Positions 24,501 through 32,604 of a stretch of DNA of 64,000 bases are shown here, piece by piece (within the stretch, counting starts at the first letter, position 1; every line of letters starts with the position of its first letter). The notes under the pieces were generated by a model. The model was not told where the DNA came from, made no database searches, and saw only the letters and a list, made by a program, of their open reading frames with translations. Origin of the DNA: Microbacterium sp. 70-16. Its GTDB lineage: Bacteria > Actinomycetota > Actinomycetes > Actinomycetales > Microbacteriaceae. The position numbers and the translations under genes were made by a program. Location of the stretch: the NCBI RefSeq assembly GCF_001898315.1, contig NZ_MKTQ01000009.1, positions 139,127-203,126 of the forward strand. The letters run 5' to 3'.

Positions 24501-25572
24501 CGGCCGCACGGCGGGCAGCTCGCGCGACCTCGCCGATTTGCAGACGCGACTCGCCGGCCGCGCGCGTGAGCAGGTCGCCCGTGCGCTGACGCGCGAGAAC
24601 GCGCCGCGGCCGGGCGCCGGGCCTCGTCCCACTTCCGGCTCTCCGGCGGCCTCCGCAGCGACCGCTTCTGGGACGCGCTCTGCACAGAGTGGGACATCCA
24701 CGGTCGTCGAGCGCGCGGGGATGACCACGTGGGACGTCGGGACGTTGCCCGAGGTCGTCGACACGAAGGTCGCCGGCGGCGTCGTGCGGGGGTACCCCGC
24801 GCTCGTCGACGAGAAGGACAGCGTCGCGCTGCGCATCGAGGCGACCCCCGAGCGCGCCGCTCGGCTCACACACGCGGGCATCCGCCGACTGCTGCTGCTC
24901 GCCGTCCCCTCCCCCTCGGCGTACGTGCTCGACCACCTGACCGCCGCCGAGAAGCTGTCGCTCGCCGCCTCCCCCTACCCCTCGGCGAAGGCACTGATCG
25001 AGGATGCCCGTGTCGCGGTCGCCGACGCCGTCATGGCGCGCACGCCCGCGGGCATCCGCACCGCCGAGCAGTTCGCCGCCGTGCGCGACGCGTTCTCAGC
25101 CGCCGTCGTCGACGAACTGTTCCAGGCGGTGTCACTGACAGCACGCATCCTGACGGCGCAGCGCGACGTCGACCGCGCGATCAAGGCGCAGAACTCCATG
25201 ACGCTGCTCGCGGCGCTCGGAGACGTGAAGGCCCAGCTGGCTGGACTGGTTTTCCCCGGATTCGTCGCGCGCATCGGGCTGACCCGGCTCGCGCACCTGC
25301 CGCGATACCTGCAGGGTGCGCTGCTGCGCGTGCAGAGCCTCGCCGACGGGCCGGGCCGCGACCGGCAGCGGATGACCGAGTTCGAGCGCGCCGCGACGGC
25401 GTACAGCGAGGCCGGCGGCACGATCCCGCTCACGCCGGATGGCCCGCCGAACCTCAGCCGCGCGCGGTGGCTGCTCGAGGAATACCGGGTGAGCCTGTTC
25501 GCGCAGCAGCTCGGCACGGCCGTGCCGGTGTCGCTGCAGCGCATCACGAAAGCACTCGCTGGCGCGGAGTAG
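21532..25572 (+). CDS. hrpA: ATP-dependent RNA helicase HrpA
   Basis: DEAH/RHA-family helicase of 1346 residues, the usual HrpA length, acting on mRNA or stalled translation complexes. Walker A GATGSGKT is at residues 37-44 and DEAH at 131-134, followed by SATI, the LATNVAETSLTVPG motif V region, QRSGRAGR motif VI, the HA2 and OB-fold domains, and a long C-terminal DUF3418 region. Two segments look like repeat-derived insertions that keep the frame: residues about 203-226 and 574-598 (Pro-Glu-Leu-Val-Glu-Gly repeats). TAGGAT lies eight bases before the ATG. A Ser/Ala-rich segment near residue 1030 is probably a disordered linker. The helicase motifs are intact, so the gene should be functional. 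Confidence 0.95.
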   Translation: MPSAEPVISYPPELPVSAARDEIARAIAGNQVVIVAGATGSGKTTQLPKICLELGRTSIAHTQPRRIAARTIAERIAHELQVPLGGAVGYKVRFTDQVSADTKIALVTDGILLNEIHRDRLLSRYDTIIVDEAHERSLNIDFLLGYLARILPQRPDLKVIVTSATIDPESFAKHFSDATGAPVPIVEVSGRTYPVEIRYRPLSVVERAGEAGQSKRGDPATSSGASEDEVEALVAALRELDREPAGDILVFLPGEAEIRDAMDAVRGMYAKDTRPTEVLPLYGRLSAAEQHRVFEPSTVAGVRRRVILATNVAETSLTVPGIRYVIDAGTARISRYSVRSKVQRLPIEAISQASAQQRSGRAGRTSNGIAIRLYAEDDFLARPEYTEPEILRTSLASVILQMLALGFGDIEEFPFLTKPDSRGVKAAFELLTELRAVSGARRLTKIGREIARLPIDPRFARMLIEARRLGVSSPVLAIVAGLSIQDARERPSAEAGAAREQADRMHARFADPTSDFLSLLNLWNHLREQQRELGSSAFRRLCRSEYLNYVRVREWFDVHRQLRQLMGRDRNAPAPEPSLAPELVEGPEPVATPELVEGPSADPALVHRAILAGLLSHIGILDTRSLSKQKPGDRRKQIAQYRGARGANFAIFPGSALRKASPDAVMAAELVETSRLFARTVAVIDPAWAEEPAGDLAHRTLSDPHWSKDAGAAVAAEKVTLFGVEIIPRRRVQLARIDADLARELFLRHALVDGDWNSTHLDKRLTAFERRNLELRRRLEKVEERERRRDILVGDEAVFAFYEARIPRDVFDARSFEAWWREASARTPRLLDLTEADLLDEASRSDERAFPGRWEQGDQTLSLAYRFEPGSPEDGVSVVVPLPLLAALRPDGFDWQVPGLRAELITALLKALPKAIRRHVVPAADWAAKLGDDIAGDGPEHHRGLPPQSLREALASRIQRVANQPVTAADFDLERVPPHLSVTFRAVDQRGRTAGSSRDLADLQTRLAGRAREQVARALTRENAPRPGAGPRPTSGSPAASAATASGTRSAQSGTSTVVERAGMTTWDVGTLPEVVDTKVAGGVVRGYPALVDEKDSVALRIEATPERAARLTHAGIRRLLLLAVPSPSAYVLDHLTAAEKLSLAASPYPSAKALIEDARVAVADAVMARTPAGIRTAEQFAAVRDAFSAAVVDELFQAVSLTARILTAQRDVDRAIKAQNSMTLLAALGDVKAQLAGLVFPGFVARIGLTRLAHLPRYLQGALLRVQSLADGPGRDRQRMTEFERAATAYSEAGGTIPLTPDGPPNLSRARWLLEEYRVSLFAQQLGTAVPVSLQRITKALAGAE
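22140..22206. repeat. Dispersed repeat inserted in frame in hrpA (first site)
   Basis: GGTCGTTGAGCGAGCC...CAGTCGAAACG is followed directly by the inverse complement of the CCCCGAGCTTGTCG element (CGACAAGCTCGGGGGCC at its right end). I recall GTCGTTGAGCGAG-type repeats as common between genes in Microbacteriaceae. Here the whole stretch is translated as VVERAGEAGQSKRG plus about ten residues within HrpA. Confidence 0.65.
23253..23325. repeat. Four in-frame 18-base repeat copies in hrpA (second site)
   Basis: CCGAGC cores start at 23255, 23273, 23291 and 23309, an exact 18-base period equal to six codons. The best copies are CCCCGAGCTTGTCGAGGGG at 23271-23289 and 23307-23325. The translated result is PEPSLA-PELVEG-PEPVAT-PELVEG between the helicase core and the downstream domain. 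Confidence 0.75.
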
Positions 25573-25598
25573 CCGGGGCGGAATAGTCGGGACGGGCG

Positions 25599-25614
25599 CC
25601 GGGGTTGTCCCCGG
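25599..25614 (+). other. Hairpin touching the start codon of the oxidoreductase gene
   Basis: CCGGGG-TTGT-CCCCGG forms a six-bp G+C stem that ends one base before ATG 25616. No Shine-Dalgarno sequence is visible, so initiation efficiency may depend on this structure. Confidence 0.5.
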
Positions 25615-25615
25615 T

Positions 25616-26557
25616 ATGAGCACCGCGATCGCCTACTCCGAGTTCGGTTCCGCTGACGTCCTTTCTCAGATCGACATCGCCGTCGCCGCACCGGCACACG
25701 GCGAGGTCGCCGTGCGTGTCGAGGCCGTCGGCGTCAATCCGCTCGACGCCAAGCTGCGCTCGGGCAAGCGCGTGTCGCCGCCCATCACCGAGCCACGCCG
25801 CCTCGGCTCGGACGGCGCTGGCGTCGTCACGGCCGTTGGCGACGGCGTCGAGGGCTACCGAGTCGGCGACCCCGTCATCGTCTTCGGCGCCGCGGGCGTC
25901 TACGCGAGCGACATCGTCGTGGGTGCCGCCCATGTCGTCCGCCGGCCCGAGAACGTGAGCGCCGCTGTCGGCGCCGCGCTCGGCATCCCGATCGGCACGG
26001 CGTACCAGACCGTCCGCTCCCTTGCGATCGGATCCGACGACACCGTCCTCGTGCACGCGGGGTCGGGCTCGGTCGGGCAGGCCGTCATCCAGTTCGCGCG
26101 CCTGTTCGGCGCGACCGTGCTGGCGACGACGAGCGACCGCCGCGCAGACCGCGTGCGCGAGCTCGGCGCGACACCGCTGCCGTACGGTCCCGCGGTCGAA
26201 GACCGCGTGCGCGAGCTCGCCCCGCAGGGCGTGACCGTCGCGATCGACCTGGTCGGCACCGACGAGGCGCTCGCGCAGTCGATCGCGATCGTGGCCGACA
26301 AGAGCCGCATTGCGACGCTTGTGCGCGGTGCGGATGCCGCGGGCCTGGGCATCCGTGCCTTCAGCGGCGGCAACCCGGTGCCGCTCACGGCGCAGGAGCT
26401 CGCCTGGCGCGCCGAGGCGATTCCCGTCGCCGCCGCCCTGATCGCCGCCGGCGCGTTCTCGGTTGAGCTCGGCCCGCAGCTGCCGCTTGCCGAGGCCGCC
26501 GAAGCGCACCGGCTGCTCGAGGCCGGCACCGACGGCAAGATCGTGCTGCTGCCCTGA
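25616..26557 (+). CDS. NADP-dependent quinone oxidoreductase-like protein (MDR superfamily)
   Basis: Zinc-free medium-chain dehydrogenase/reductase, 313 residues. The GroES-like N-terminal domain has EVAVRVEAVGVNPLDAKLRSG and RRLGSDGAGVVTAVGDGVEGYRVGD. The nucleotide-binding Rossmann domain has VLVHAGSGSVGQAVIQFARLFG (about residues 144-165) and TTSDRRADRVRELGATPLPYG. The C-terminal IVLLP ending is typical of QOR-type enzymes. It probably reduces quinones or enones with NADPH. It stands alone between hrpA and a convergent M20 peptidase gene. Confidence 0.9.
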   Translation: MSTAIAYSEFGSADVLSQIDIAVAAPAHGEVAVRVEAVGVNPLDAKLRSGKRVSPPITEPRRLGSDGAGVVTAVGDGVEGYRVGDPVIVFGAAGVYASDIVVGAAHVVRRPENVSAAVGAALGIPIGTAYQTVRSLAIGSDDTVLVHAGSGSVGQAVIQFARLFGATVLATTSDRRADRVRELGATPLPYGPAVEDRVRELAPQGVTVAIDLVGTDEALAQSIAIVADKSRIATLVRGADAAGLGIRAFSGGNPVPLTAQELAWRAEAIPVAAALIAAGAFSVELGPQLPLAEAAEAHRLLEAGTDGKIVLLP

Positions 26558-26561
26558 CTCA

Positions 26562-26596
26562 GCGCGGGTCAGCTGGCGCGGCGCGGGTCAGCTGGC
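26562..26596. repeat. 16-base direct repeat at the M20 gene 3' end
   Basis: GCGCGGGTCAGCTGGC occurs at 26562-26577 and 26581-26596, a 19-base period. The right copy contains the stop codon of the M20 gene. It looks like a small local duplication between two convergent genes. Confidence 0.7.
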
Positions 26597-27937
26597 CGTG
26601 ACGAGGTCGCGGTAGAAGCCGATGCCGCTCAACCACACGTCGACGCGGATGCGCTCGTTGTGCGAGTGCAGCGCGTCGCGCTCTGAACGCGTCAGGTGGA
26701 ACGGCGTGAAGCGGTACACGTGGTCGCTGATCGGCGTGAACCAGCGGCTGTCGCTCGCGCCGAGCTGGATGTAAGGCGTCGTCACGACGTCGTCACCCAG
26801 CGCGCTCGCGACCGCACCGGCGATCCGCCGCCACGGCTCGCCGCGCCACGGCGACACCGGTGACGGGTCTGAACCGTGCCGTACCGCGATCTCGATCTCG
26901 GGGTCGGCGATCACCCGGCGCACCCGTTCGGCGGCACCGGCGACGGTGTCACCGGTCAGCAGCCGGATGTTGATCGACGCCCGCGCCGTCGTCGCGAGCA
27001 CGTTCTCGCCCGGCGCCCCCGACAGCTCGGTCGCGACGGCCGTCGTGCGCACCATGGCGTTCATCTCGGGGCCGAGGCGCGGCAGCACTTTCGTCAGCAG
27101 CGGACCGGTCAGCGCGAGGTTACCGAACACCCAGCGCAGCGGCTGTGTCGTGTGCGGGGCGATCGTCGCGAACATCGCCCGCACGGGCGGCGCGATGCGC
27201 GTGGGGAACGGACGCCGGTGCAACCGGCGAATCGCGTGCGCGAGGCGTGCCGTCGCGGGCGTTTCGGGCGGCGTCGAGGCGTGACCGCCGCCCTCGCGCG
27301 CCGTCAGCACGAGCGTCATGACGCCGCGCTCGGCGACCCCGACCATCGCGGTCGGCACGGTCACTCCGGGCACGACGCCGTCGACGACCGCGCCGCCCTC
27401 GTCGAGGACGAGACCGGGGCGGATGCCCCGCTCACGCAGCAGCGCGACGATCGCACGGGCACCGCCGCCCGCCGTCTCCTCGTTGTGTCCGAACGACAGG
27501 TACACGTCGCGTTCGGGGGTGAACCCTTCTGCCGCCAGCTGCTCGACGGCCTCGAGGATCGCGACGAGCGAGCCCTTGTCGTCGATCGCGCCGCGCGCGT
27601 GCACCTCGGCATCCGCCCCTTCGCCGACGATCTCGGCGGCGAACGGTGCGTGCTTCCACTCGCTCTCGACGACAGGCACGACATCGAGGTGCGCCATCAG
27701 CACGAGCGGATCCTGCGCCTGCGCGCCCGGCCACCGGTACAGCAGCGAGTGCCCGTCGACGACCTCGCGCGACAGCGTCTCGTGCGTGCGCGGATACAGA
27801 CGCTGAACCGCCTCGACGAACCGGTCGAACGGCTGCCAGTCGATCTCGCTCTCGTCGGCGTGCGACACGGTCGGAATCTGCAGCAGCTCACGGAACCGCG
27901 CGAGCGCGGCGTCGTCGTGTTCGTCGAGGGGGGTCAC
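26588..27937 (-). CDS. M20-family zinc peptidase (carboxypeptidase S-like)
   Basis: Cytoplasmic di-zinc metallopeptidase of 449 residues. Metal-site motifs are MAHLDVVPV, ARGAIDDKGSLVAILEA and SFGHNEETAGGGA (catalytic and metal Glu pair), and the dimerisation/lid domain follows (NIRLLTGDTV). The C-terminal sequence SDSRWFTPISDHVYRFTPF supplies the last metal ligand region. The first residues MTPLDEHDDAALARFRELLQIPTVSHA fit the family start. TAGGCT six bases before the GTG implies a leaderless transcript. Substrates could be dipeptides or N-acyl amino acids; not resolvable. Confidence 0.92.
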   Translation of the reverse strand: MTPLDEHDDAALARFRELLQIPTVSHADESEIDWQPFDRFVEAVQRLYPRTHETLSREVVDGHSLLYRWPGAQAQDPLVLMAHLDVVPVVESEWKHAPFAAEIVGEGADAEVHARGAIDDKGSLVAILEAVEQLAAEGFTPERDVYLSFGHNEETAGGGARAIVALLRERGIRPGLVLDEGGAVVDGVVPGVTVPTAMVGVAERGVMTLVLTAREGGGHASTPPETPATARLAHAIRRLHRRPFPTRIAPPVRAMFATIAPHTTQPLRWVFGNLALTGPLLTKVLPRLGPEMNAMVRTTAVATELSGAPGENVLATTARASINIRLLTGDTVAGAAERVRRVIADPEIEIAVRHGSDPSPVSPWRGEPWRRIAGAVASALGDDVVTTPYIQLGASDSRWFTPISDHVYRFTPFHLTRSERDALHSHNERIRVDVWLSGIGFYRDLVTAS

Positions 27938-27943
27938 GATTCG

Positions 27944-27974
27944 AGCCTACGCGTCGGCTGTGACGCCCTAGGCT
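27944..27974. promoter_or_regulatory. Divergent leaderless promoters of the M20 and Gfo/Idh genes
   Basis: TAGGCT occurs on the minus strand at 27949-27944 (six bases before the M20 GTG) and on the plus strand at 27969-27974 (six bases before ATG 27981). The two -10 elements are identical, face away from each other, and are about 25 bases apart. Confidence 0.6.
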
Positions 27975-27980
27975 CGATGC

Positions 27981-28976
27981 ATGACAGAGATCCGATGGGG
28001 AATCCTCGCGACCGGTGGCATCGCCCACGCCTTCACGCGGGATCTGCTCACGGCGGGACTGCAGCCGGCCGCGGTCGGTTCGCGCCGCCTCGAGTCGGCT
28101 CAGGCGTTCGCCGACGAATACGGCATCCCGCGCGCGTACGGGTCGTACGAGCAGCTGGTCGCCGACCCCGACATCGACATCGTCTACGTGGCATCCCCAC
28201 ACAGTCACCACCACGAGCACGCGATCCTGGCGCTCGAAGCGGGCAAGCACGTGCTCATCGAGAAGGCCGTGACGCTGGATGCCGCAGAGGCGATCGCTAT
28301 CCGCGATGCCGCACAGGCACGCGGGCTGCTCGCGATGGAAGCCATGTGGACGCGCTACCTGCCGCACATGCGACGGATCCACGAACTCATCGACGAGGGC
28401 GTCATCGGCGAAGTGCGCACCGTCATCGCCGACCACACGCAGAAGATCACGTCTGACCCCGACCACCGCCTCAATGCGCTCGAGCTGGGCGGCGGGGCGC
28501 TGCTCGACCTCGGCATCTACCCCGTGTCGTTCGCCGTCGACATCCTGGGACCGGCGACCGAGGTGCGTGCGAGGGGCCGGCTCGGCGAGACGGGCGCCGA
28601 CACCGAGAACGCGATCGCGCTGACGCACGCGAGCGGCGCCGTGTCGTCGCTGGCGGTCTCGTCGCGCTCGGCCGGGCCCAACGTCGCGCACGTCATCGGC
28701 ACCGAGGCCCGCATCGACATCGACCGTGTCTGGTACACGCCGACCTCGTTCCGCGTGACCTCTCCCGACGGCACCGTGATCGAGGAGTACACCTCCGAGG
28801 TCGAAGGCCGCGGCATGCAGTTCCAGGCACTGTACGCCGAAGCCCTCATCCGCGCGGGACGCACCGACAGCGACCTGCTGCCGTTCGACGAGTCGATCGC
28901 GATCATGCGCACACTCGACGACATCCGCGGCCAGCTGGGCGTCGCGTACCCCGACCGCACCGCTGGAGAGCACTGA
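27981..28976 (+). CDS. Gfo/Idh/MocA-family oxidoreductase
   Basis: NAD(P)-dependent dehydrogenase of 331 residues acting on sugars or inositol-like polyols, or trans-dihydrodiol dehydrogenase-like. The N-terminal Rossmann motif is RWGILATGGIAHAFTRDLL. The family motif is EKAVTLDAAEAI with the catalytic Lys in HVLIEKAVT. A conserved GGGALLDLGIYPVSFAVDILG follows. The C-terminal beta-sheet domain is complete. TAGGCT six bases upstream of the ATG suggests leaderless transcription. The next gene starts one base after its stop, but there is no functional hint in that neighbour. Confidence 0.9.
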   Translation: MTEIRWGILATGGIAHAFTRDLLTAGLQPAAVGSRRLESAQAFADEYGIPRAYGSYEQLVADPDIDIVYVASPHSHHHEHAILALEAGKHVLIEKAVTLDAAEAIAIRDAAQARGLLAMEAMWTRYLPHMRRIHELIDEGVIGEVRTVIADHTQKITSDPDHRLNALELGGGALLDLGIYPVSFAVDILGPATEVRARGRLGETGADTENAIALTHASGAVSSLAVSSRSAGPNVAHVIGTEARIDIDRVWYTPTSFRVTSPDGTVIEEYTSEVEGRGMQFQALYAEALIRAGRTDSDLLPFDESIAIMRTLDDIRGQLGVAYPDRTAGEH

Positions 28977-28977
28977 C

Positions 28978-29856
28978 ATGCCCGACCTGCAGAACCCGCG
29001 CGTCGCGGTGTACCTCGACTTCGACAACATCGTCATGAGCTGGTACGACCGGGTGCACGGGCGCAACGCGTACGCGGGCGATCGGCAGAAGATCATCGCG
29101 AACCCCGACGAACCTGAGATCGCGCAGAAGCTCAAGGACGCGACGATCGACGTCGGCGCGATCATCGACTACGCGGCATCCTTCGGCACACTCGTGCTCA
29201 CCCGCGCGTACGCCGACTGGTCGTCGCCCGTGAATGCGCTGTACCGCTCGCAGCTCGTCGCGCGCGCGGTCGATCTGGTGCAGCTGTTCCCGGCCGCGGC
29301 GTACGCGAAGAACGGCGCCGACATCCGTCTCGCGGTCGACACGGTCGAAGACATGTTCCGCCTGCCCGACCTCACGCACGTCGTGATCGTCGCGGGCGAC
29401 AGCGACTACGTGCCGCTCGCGCAGCGGTGCAAGCGCCTGGGCCGGGTCGTGGTCGGTGTCGGCGTCGCGGGGTCGACGGCGAAGTCGCTTGCCGCCGCGT
29501 GCGACCAGTTCGACGCGTACGACTCCTTGCCCGGGGTGCACGCGCCCGAGCCGCCGGCGAAGAAGACGGATGCCGCGGCCGCACCCGCCACGACGACGTC
29601 GCGCCGACGCAAGAAGCCCGAGGATCCCTCCGCCGAGCTGCTGCGCCGCGCACTGATCCTGGAGCGTGAGCGCACCGACGAAGAGTGGGTGCACCTGTCG
29701 GCGGTGAAGAACCTGCTCAAGCGCATGGACCCGTCGTTCTCAGAGAAGGCGCTCGGCCACCGCTCGTTCTCGGACTTCGTCAAGGCGCACGCGACCGTCG
29801 CCGACATCGACGAGACGACGAACATCGTGCGGGTGCGTCTGCACGTCGCCGACTGA
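28978..29856 (+). CDS. NYN-domain ribonuclease-like protein with C-terminal LOTUS/OST-HTH domain
   Basis: 292 residues. The N-terminal NYN (PIN-like) domain carries acidic candidates in VAVYLDFDNIVMSW, KNGADIRLAVDTVEDM and VVIVAGDSDYVPLAQRCKRLG, the LabA-like arrangement. A Pro/Ala/Lys-rich linker (about residues 185-220) leads to a LOTUS domain of about 70 residues (WVHLSAVKNLLKRMDPSFSE, KALGHRSFSDFVKAHATVAD). In other lineages LOTUS domains bind RNA, including G-quadruplex RNA, and NYN domains cut RNA. It likely acts in RNA turnover in the cytoplasm. It starts one base after the Gfo/Idh stop. Confidence 0.88.
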   Translation: MPDLQNPRVAVYLDFDNIVMSWYDRVHGRNAYAGDRQKIIANPDEPEIAQKLKDATIDVGAIIDYAASFGTLVLTRAYADWSSPVNALYRSQLVARAVDLVQLFPAAAYAKNGADIRLAVDTVEDMFRLPDLTHVVIVAGDSDYVPLAQRCKRLGRVVVGVGVAGSTAKSLAAACDQFDAYDSLPGVHAPEPPAKKTDAAAAPATTTSRRRKKPEDPSAELLRRALILERERTDEEWVHLSAVKNLLKRMDPSFSEKALGHRSFSDFVKAHATVADIDETTNIVRVRLHVAD

Positions 29857-29869
29857 GGTCTGCGCGACC

Positions 29870-31138
29870 TCAGAACGGCGGCCGGTCGGCGGGATCGGGC
29901 GCGGGCAGGTCGAGATAGCGCGCCCAGGGCGGCTTTCGCACCGCGGCGGTCACGACCGGCGGCGCGTCGTTTCGGTGTCTTCGTCGGGTCGGTGAGACGA
30001 ACTCGAGGGTGCCGCCGCCAAGCTGGATGACAGTCCACAGTGACGCGTGCTTGAGCGAGTGATGCTTCTTGCACAGCGCTTCGAGGTTGCCCGCGCACGT
30101 GGGCCCGCCGTCCTCCCACGGGATGGTGTGGTCGAACTCGGACTTTCGGACGGGCCGGCGACAGCCCGGCCACCGGCAGTGCTGGTCGCGTGCGCCGAGC
30201 AGCCGGCGCAGTCGCTTGCTCGGGCGGTAGGTGTCGAGCCGCAGGGGTTCCGCCGTCACCGGGTGGGTCATCACCCGCTGCCAGCACGGGGCACTCGCGG
30301 CCAGTTCGCGCGCCGTCTCGGTGTCGATCGGGCTGTGACCGTCCAGCAGCACCGGGTCGTCGTCGACGCCGGCAAGCGTCAGGATCGGGGTCGTGACCTG
30401 CACCGTCGCGCGGATCGCACCAAGCCCAGTGTCGCCGCCTGCCGCGGGAGCGCCGGTCAGCAGCATGTCGCACATGATGTCGGCGCGGCGCTGGTCGAGG
30501 GTCCGCTCGTCGGGCGCTGCGGCGTCGGAGTCCTCCTCCGCGGCATCCACCTCTGCCTGCGCGACGCCCATCGAGGTCAGGCGGTCGTAGATCGCGTGGA
30601 TGAGCACGGCCGGCCCGTCGAGCAACAGGCGACCCACGCCGTCGTCGAGGTCGAAGGCACGCACGCAGCGTTCCGCCAGTGCACGTCGGGCGTTCTCGTC
30701 GACGATGTCCGGTTGCAGTCGCGCCGCGATCGTGCGCGCGTACTGCCGCGTCGCGGGGGCCGTCTCGGTCTCGGCGATCGGCAGGATCAGCCGTTCGTAC
30801 TCCGCGCGGTTCTCGGCTGTCAAGGGCATCCCGGCGTCGATGATCGCCGAGGCATGCCGCTCGTCGATGCGCCCTGCCCGCAGCGCATCGAGCGTCGCGG
30901 AGTACGTGCCGACGAGCGCCGCGCCGTCGCCGAGCCAGTTCGAGACGGTGCGTTCGCCGACGTGCAGCGCCGCGGCGAGTTCGGCCAGCACCTCGCGCAG
31001 GGGGATCGTGTCACCGATCTCTCCCGCACCGCGCCGGGGCCTGGCCGCCGCGCGCTGGGCGACGCGCAGCGCCTTTCCTCGATTTCTGGACTGCGTGCAT
31101 GAGCGCACATAGAGTTTGCAGAACTGATCCTTGAACAT
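29870..31138 (-). CDS. DUF222-HNH endonuclease family protein
   Basis: 422-residue member of the actinobacterial DUF222/13E12-like family. The N-terminal two thirds are helical (DUF222: AERCVRAFDLDDGVGRLLLD and DERTLDQRRADIMCDMLLTG). The C-terminal HNH domain has CRWPGCRRPVRKSEFDHTIP followed by GNLEALCKKHHSLKH, with Cys pairs and the His/Asn/His residues all present, so the nuclease site appears intact. Such genes are multicopy in Microbacteriaceae and Mycobacteria and are sometimes mobile. The start is uncertain; the first 30 residues are Arg-rich and unlike the family, so a downstream start is possible. Confidence 0.85.
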   Translation of the reverse strand: MFKDQFCKLYVRSCTQSRNRGKALRVAQRAAARPRRGAGEIGDTIPLREVLAELAAALHVGERTVSNWLGDGAALVGTYSATLDALRAGRIDERHASAIIDAGMPLTAENRAEYERLILPIAETETAPATRQYARTIAARLQPDIVDENARRALAERCVRAFDLDDGVGRLLLDGPAVLIHAIYDRLTSMGVAQAEVDAAEEDSDAAAPDERTLDQRRADIMCDMLLTGAPAAGGDTGLGAIRATVQVTTPILTLAGVDDDPVLLDGHSPIDTETARELAASAPCWQRVMTHPVTAEPLRLDTYRPSKRLRRLLGARDQHCRWPGCRRPVRKSEFDHTIPWEDGGPTCAGNLEALCKKHHSLKHASLWTVIQLGGGTLEFVSPTRRRHRNDAPPVVTAAVRKPPWARYLDLPAPDPADRPPF

Positions 31139-31213
31139 GAATCGGCTTTCAGGTAACGTCGGGCACCGGCATATCGACCGTGCCGTTCGCGCTCTACAAG
31201 GAGGTATCAGCGC

Positions 31214-32596
31214 ATGGCTTCAGCCACCGCATCCGACGGCATGTACAAGGAATCGAGCCTTCGTCGTGTCGTCACCGCGTCCATGGCGGGCACCGTCGTC
31301 GAGTGGTACGAGTTCTTCCTCTACGCCACCGCAGCGACGCTCGTGTTCAACCTGATCATGTTCCCGCCCTCCGACGACCCGTACGCCGGCATCATCGCGG
31401 CATTCGTCACGTACGCCGTCGGATTCATCGCCCGCCCGCTCGGCGGCATCGTGTTCGGCCACTTCGGTGACAAGTACGGCCGCAAGAAGCTGCTGCAGCT
31501 CGCGATCATCCTCGTCGGCGCGGCGACGTTCCTGATGGGATGCCTCCCGACGTTCCAGCAGGTCGGCTACCTCGCCCCGGCACTGCTCGTGCTGTTGCGC
31601 TTCGCGCAGGGCTTCGCGGTCGGCGGCGAGTGGGGCGGCGGCGTGCTGCTGGTCGCCGAGCACTCCCCCGACAAGACGCGCGGCTTCTGGGCATCGTTCC
31701 CGCAGGCGGCCGTGCCGATCGGCAACCTCGTCGCGACGATCGTGCTGCTGGTGCTGTCGAGCGTGCTCTCGCAGGAGGCGTTCCTCGCGTGGGGCTGGCG
31801 CATCGGATTCTGGCTGTCGGTCATCATCGTCGCGATCGGCTACTACATCCGCACGAAGATCACCGATGCCCCGATCTTCATCGACGCGCAGAAAGAGGCC
31901 GAGGCCGCCAAATCGGCCAACTACGGCGTCTTCGAGGTGCTCAAGCGCTATCCTCGCGGCGTTATCACCGCGATGGGCCTGCGCTTCGCCGAGAACATCA
32001 TGTACTACCTGGTCGTGACGTTCTCGATCACGTACCTGAAGATCGCGCTCGAGATGGACACCGCAGAGATCCTCGGCATGCTCGTCATCGCCCACGTCGT
32101 GCACATGATCGTGATCCCGTTCATCGGCGGACTCACCGACCGTGTCGGACGCAAGCCCATCTACGCTATCGGCACCGTCATGGCAGCTGCGTGGGGCTTC
32201 GTCGCGTTCCCCATGTTCGACACGAAGCAGCCGGTGATCATCATCCTGGCGATCTGCCTGGGCCTGGTCGTCCACGCGTTCATGTACGCACCCCAGCCGT
32301 CGATCATGTCGGAGATGTTCCCGACCCGCATGCGCTACTCGGGCGTCTCGCTCGGATACCAGGTCACCTCGATCGTCGCCGGCTCGCTCGCCCCGATCAT
32401 CGCGACCGCGCTGCTGTCGGCGTACGGCTCGTACATCCCAGTTGCCGTGTACCTCGCGATCGCCGCAGCGATCACACTGGTCGCGGTGCTGTCGATGCGC
32501 GAGACCAAGGGCATCTCACTGCACGAGGTCGACCGCGTCGACCGTGAGCGCCTCATCGCCGAGACCGGCAACGTGAAGCTGCCCGTCGGGCGCTGA
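31214..32596 (+). CDS. MHS-family metabolite:H+ symporter (MFS)
   Basis: Twelve-helix major facilitator of 460 residues. Signature segments are MAGTVVEWYEFFLYATAATL near the N-terminus and GHFGDKYGRKKLL (motif A). Further on are RFAQGFAVGGEWGGGVLLV and the second motif A-like GGLTDRVGRKPIY, all typical of the ShiA/KgtP/ProP group. Substrates in this family include shikimate, alpha-ketoglutarate, and betaine/proline; none can be assigned here. AAGGAGG lies about ten bases before the ATG. A very strong hairpin follows the stop codon. Confidence 0.93.
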   Translation: MASATASDGMYKESSLRRVVTASMAGTVVEWYEFFLYATAATLVFNLIMFPPSDDPYAGIIAAFVTYAVGFIARPLGGIVFGHFGDKYGRKKLLQLAIILVGAATFLMGCLPTFQQVGYLAPALLVLLRFAQGFAVGGEWGGGVLLVAEHSPDKTRGFWASFPQAAVPIGNLVATIVLLVLSSVLSQEAFLAWGWRIGFWLSVIIVAIGYYIRTKITDAPIFIDAQKEAEAAKSANYGVFEVLKRYPRGVITAMGLRFAENIMYYLVVTFSITYLKIALEMDTAEILGMLVIAHVVHMIVIPFIGGLTDRVGRKPIYAIGTVMAAAWGFVAFPMFDTKQPVIIILAICLGLVVHAFMYAPQPSIMSEMFPTRMRYSGVSLGYQVTSIVAGSLAPIIATALLSAYGSYIPVAVYLAIAAAITLVAVLSMRETKGISLHEVDRVDRERLIAETGNVKLPVGR

Positions 32597-32604
32597 CCGG
32601 ATCG

